Positions 62,385 to 64,000 of a DNA stretch of 64,000 bases are shown here, piece by piece (positions within the stretch are counted from its first letter, which is position 1; each line of letters opens with the position of its first letter). Position numbers and translations under genes: made by a program. The notes below the pieces were generated by a model, which was not told the DNA's origin, made no database searches, and saw nothing but the letters and a program-made list of their open reading frames with translations. The stretch is taken from NCBI RefSeq assembly GCF_002564105.1, contig NZ_PDBX01000001.1:186001-250000 (forward strand), in the 5' to 3' direction. The stretch is from Collimonas sp. PA-H2 (GTDB lineage Bacteria; Pseudomonadota; Gammaproteobacteria; Burkholderiales; Burkholderiaceae_D).

Positions 62385-63491
62385 TTAGTGTGCCGGAAAG
62401 GGATGGAAATAGACATTTACCTTGCGCTCCAACCCACGCACAGCTAATCCTACAAAGAGAATGGAACGTACATGTTCGTTGGAACAACTGCCCGCGACAA
62501 TTTCACGAACCAGCGCATAAGGTTGGGAATCGAAGCTTAATTCATTCAGCAAGTTCAACACACGTTCATCCACCTCAGCATCGCTCCCAAAAAGGAGACC
62601 GGTATTGAGGTCCAATTTGAATCCTGTTGCAAGACCCTCCGGAGGAAACTCCACTGAAAAGTCTACTGCTTGTGCAGGATAACCCTCACCATTGCAGAAC
62701 GCTCGATGTAGCGGCAACAGCTGCGACTCGGCTTGGTCGCATCCTACCGCTTGAGCGGCGAGCGCAGCAAAGCGGGCGTTACCATCCGTGGGACGAAAGT
62801 AGAGCTTGATCCGTCCGATCCCCTTAGGAACTAGATCAAGCGCGGAAAAAGCAGGTGCAATAGATCCCCCAAAGGTCATTTGTAATGTTCGTAAGCGCTT
62901 GACCGCGCCAGGCCGCCCTAGGAAATCAAGACAACGTTCGAAACGGTCATAGCGTTCTCCTACGTCTCCCACCTCACTATTCACATAGACCTTTATCCCA
63001 ACCCCACCACTGGAATCCAATTCAACCGCGAGACAAAGACCCATTAACGAGGCATCCAGCGCAGATGCTTCGGGTAAAAGCTGCGCCAGAGCAGAATCCA
63101 GATGAGGAAGGGAATCCGTAAGTCCGAGCTGTACCGCCACATCTCCAAGTCTGGCTCGTGTGTGCTTTATCCGTTCTGAGATACGACTTCCAGGAACTCC
63201 ACAATCAGTAAGGAAACGCAAGCTTGCGGTCTGCCTACCTAACGAAACCGACCATTGGAAGGGAAAACCGTCCCCATTTATCGCAGAGAATCGTCTTGGT
63301 TTTTTGAACGGCCCCTCAAGTCCTTCAGCAGAGAAAGTGTGGATCAGACCAAGCGCCGGTTGTCGCGGAATAGACTGCGCATCTAAAAGGGTCTCCGCCT
63401 GTTTGAATACGACTTGATATCCATTCGCAGATGGAATGGCGGGAGATGCAACTGCCTCCACCGCACCTTGTCCCATGGTTGCACGGCTCAT
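62385..63491 (-). CDS. Putative ABBA/DMATS-type aromatic prenyltransferase
   Basis: A 368-residue enzyme whose repeated strands fit the ABBA prenyltransferase fold: LRFLTDCGVPG near residue 93, GIKVYVNSEVG, GRIKLYFRPTDG, TGFKLDLNTG and finally KVNVYFHPFPAH. The charged, evenly spaced K/R-x-Y-F-x-P strands are those that hold the isoprenoid diphosphate in DMATS-like enzymes. It would attach a prenyl group to an indole or phenol substrate without metal. No Asp-rich motif is seen, as expected. Its ATG overlaps the stop of the glycine-rich gene as ATGA. Family assignment is inferred from pattern only. Confidence 0.6.
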   Translation of the reverse strand: MSRATMGQGAVEAVASPAIPSANGYQVVFKQAETLLDAQSIPRQPALGLIHTFSAEGLEGPFKKPRRFSAINGDGFPFQWSVSLGRQTASLRFLTDCGVPGSRISERIKHTRARLGDVAVQLGLTDSLPHLDSALAQLLPEASALDASLMGLCLAVELDSSGGVGIKVYVNSEVGDVGERYDRFERCLDFLGRPGAVKRLRTLQMTFGGSIAPAFSALDLVPKGIGRIKLYFRPTDGNARFAALAAQAVGCDQAESQLLPLHRAFCNGEGYPAQAVDFSVEFPPEGLATGFKLDLNTGLLFGSDAEVDERVLNLLNELSFDSQPYALVREIVAGSCSNEHVRSILFVGLAVRGLERKVNVYFHPFPAH

Positions 63492-64000
63492 TTAATTTCA
63501 TAAAGAACGTAATCTGCATCTTTGTCCCCGTCGGGACCGTGGCTTGGATTAATAGCGCCCGGATCGCCCGTTTGCCCACCCTCTCTTCGCGCACCCGTTC
63601 CGCCGCGCTGACCGCCTAGTCCGCCCGGTCCGCCGGCACCTCCATTGCCGGGATCACCTCCCCGGCCACGACTGCCCAGAATCTGAAATTTGAGATCGCT
63701 CGCTTTGATGGGAGTATGGTATGCGATGATCAAGTGTCCGCCATTCCCACCTTTGCCGCCATCACCACCTCTGCCACCTGTGCCGCCTTTGCCACCTTTG
63801 CCGCCATCGGCATCGTCCTCGCAGTCACGTCCCGAACCACCCTGTCCACCATCCTGCCCCCTACCACCTACCGCGCCATCCGCGCCCTGTCCACCTTGAC
63901 CACCAGGCAGAAGTACTGTTACACCATCAAGAAACTCACTGACAGCAATACTTAGGATATTGCCATTGTCACCCGAAAGACCAGGGATTCCATCCCCTCC
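63488..64000 (-). CDS. Glycine-rich, collagen-like repeat protein (partial)
   Basis: The frame enters from beyond the right edge and ends at 63488. The visible 170 residues contain long GG-x repeats (GGKGGKGGTGGRGGDGGKGG and GNGGAGGPGGLGGQRG) around a short beta-rich segment (HLIIAYHTPIKASDLKFQIL) and an acidic end (GPDGDKDADYVLYEIK). Another non-repeat segment (ILSIAVSEFLDGVTVLLPG) precedes the first repeats. The function is unknown; it could be a scaffold, surface or precursor protein. The 4-base overlap with the prenyltransferase gene shows that they are translated together. Confidence 0.75.
   Translation of the reverse strand, partial: GGDGIPGLSGDNGNILSIAVSEFLDGVTVLLPGGQGGQGADGAVGGRGQDGGQGGSGRDCEDDADGGKGGKGGTGGRGGDGGKGGNGGHLIIAYHTPIKASDLKFQILGSRGRGGDPGNGGAGGPGGLGGQRGGTGARREGGQTGDPGAINPSHGPDGDKDADYVLYEIK

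Noticed and set aside
61149..64000. Cyanobactin-type peptide cluster
   Set aside because: No precursor peptide, PatA/PatG protease or YcaO gene is visible, so the known cluster type cannot be claimed.

Overview
The window looks like a Betaproteobacterium of the order Burkholderiales, probably Oxalobacteraceae. This is inferred from general protein similarity, codon use, an orphan type VI secretion (T6SS) island, a chitinase and the insertion-sequence mix. No rRNA, complete tRNA or core operon is present to fix the genus. Nearly the whole window is accessory DNA: decayed mobile elements, a defective contractile-tail prophage, toxin and effector cargo, and a likely natural-product operon at the right edge.

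Left part (1-15 kb). An AT-rich block carries a LuxR-type regulator whose receiver lacks its phospho-acceptor Asp, a secreted ricin-type lectin and a complete CdtB genotoxin nuclease; together they form a two-subunit cytolethal-distending-toxin-like locus. It is followed by a truncated IS21 transposase, an M61 peptidase, NAD(P)-binding proteins and a divergent qorB/HxlR pair with dyad operators. Then come a dead tyrosine integrase (frameshift plus nonsense codon), a tRNA 3'-end remnant and a second IS21 scrap. 

Adhesin block (11.8-21.4 kb). A 1485-residue trimeric autotransporter adhesin and an intact IS5-family element lie between two nearly identical AraC-type regulator genes in inverted orientation. 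This arrangement could allow inversion of the block.

Prophage (21.4-39.9 kb, late genes on the minus strand). The order from portal to lysis is: portal, tail protein, tape measure with transglycosylase domain, tube, adaptor, hub, spike, major capsid, sheath, an EF-hand protein, baseplate-like proteins, holins, GH19 endolysin and an embedded Rz/Rz1 spanin pair. Two plus-strand cargo genes, a patatin phospholipase and an ImmA/IrrE-type peptidase, interrupt the late genes. No terminase, replication module or intact integrase is visible. 

T6SS effector island (about 41-48 kb). VgrG, the Tle3-type lipase effector, a small lipoprotein, the Tla3-type adaptor, a second paralogous lipoprotein, PAAR and a small membrane protein form a compact, overlapping minus-strand operon. 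A duplicated fragment of the prophage portal 5' end lies on its far side. A five-repeat zinc-ribbon protein lies between the island and the portal.

Right part (48-64 kb). Remnants of phage genes, a VapBC toxin-antitoxin pair, a GH18 chitinase without signal peptide, two LysR regulators with a divergent short-chain dehydrogenase or MFS exporter, and an IS3-family element are followed by a tRNA-Thr-like 3' fragment. Next is a secreted cyanovirin-type lectin. The window ends in a tightly coupled operon for a glycine-rich protein, a putative ABBA/DMATS-type aromatic prenyltransferase and an FAD-linked oxidase; the operon runs off the right edge.
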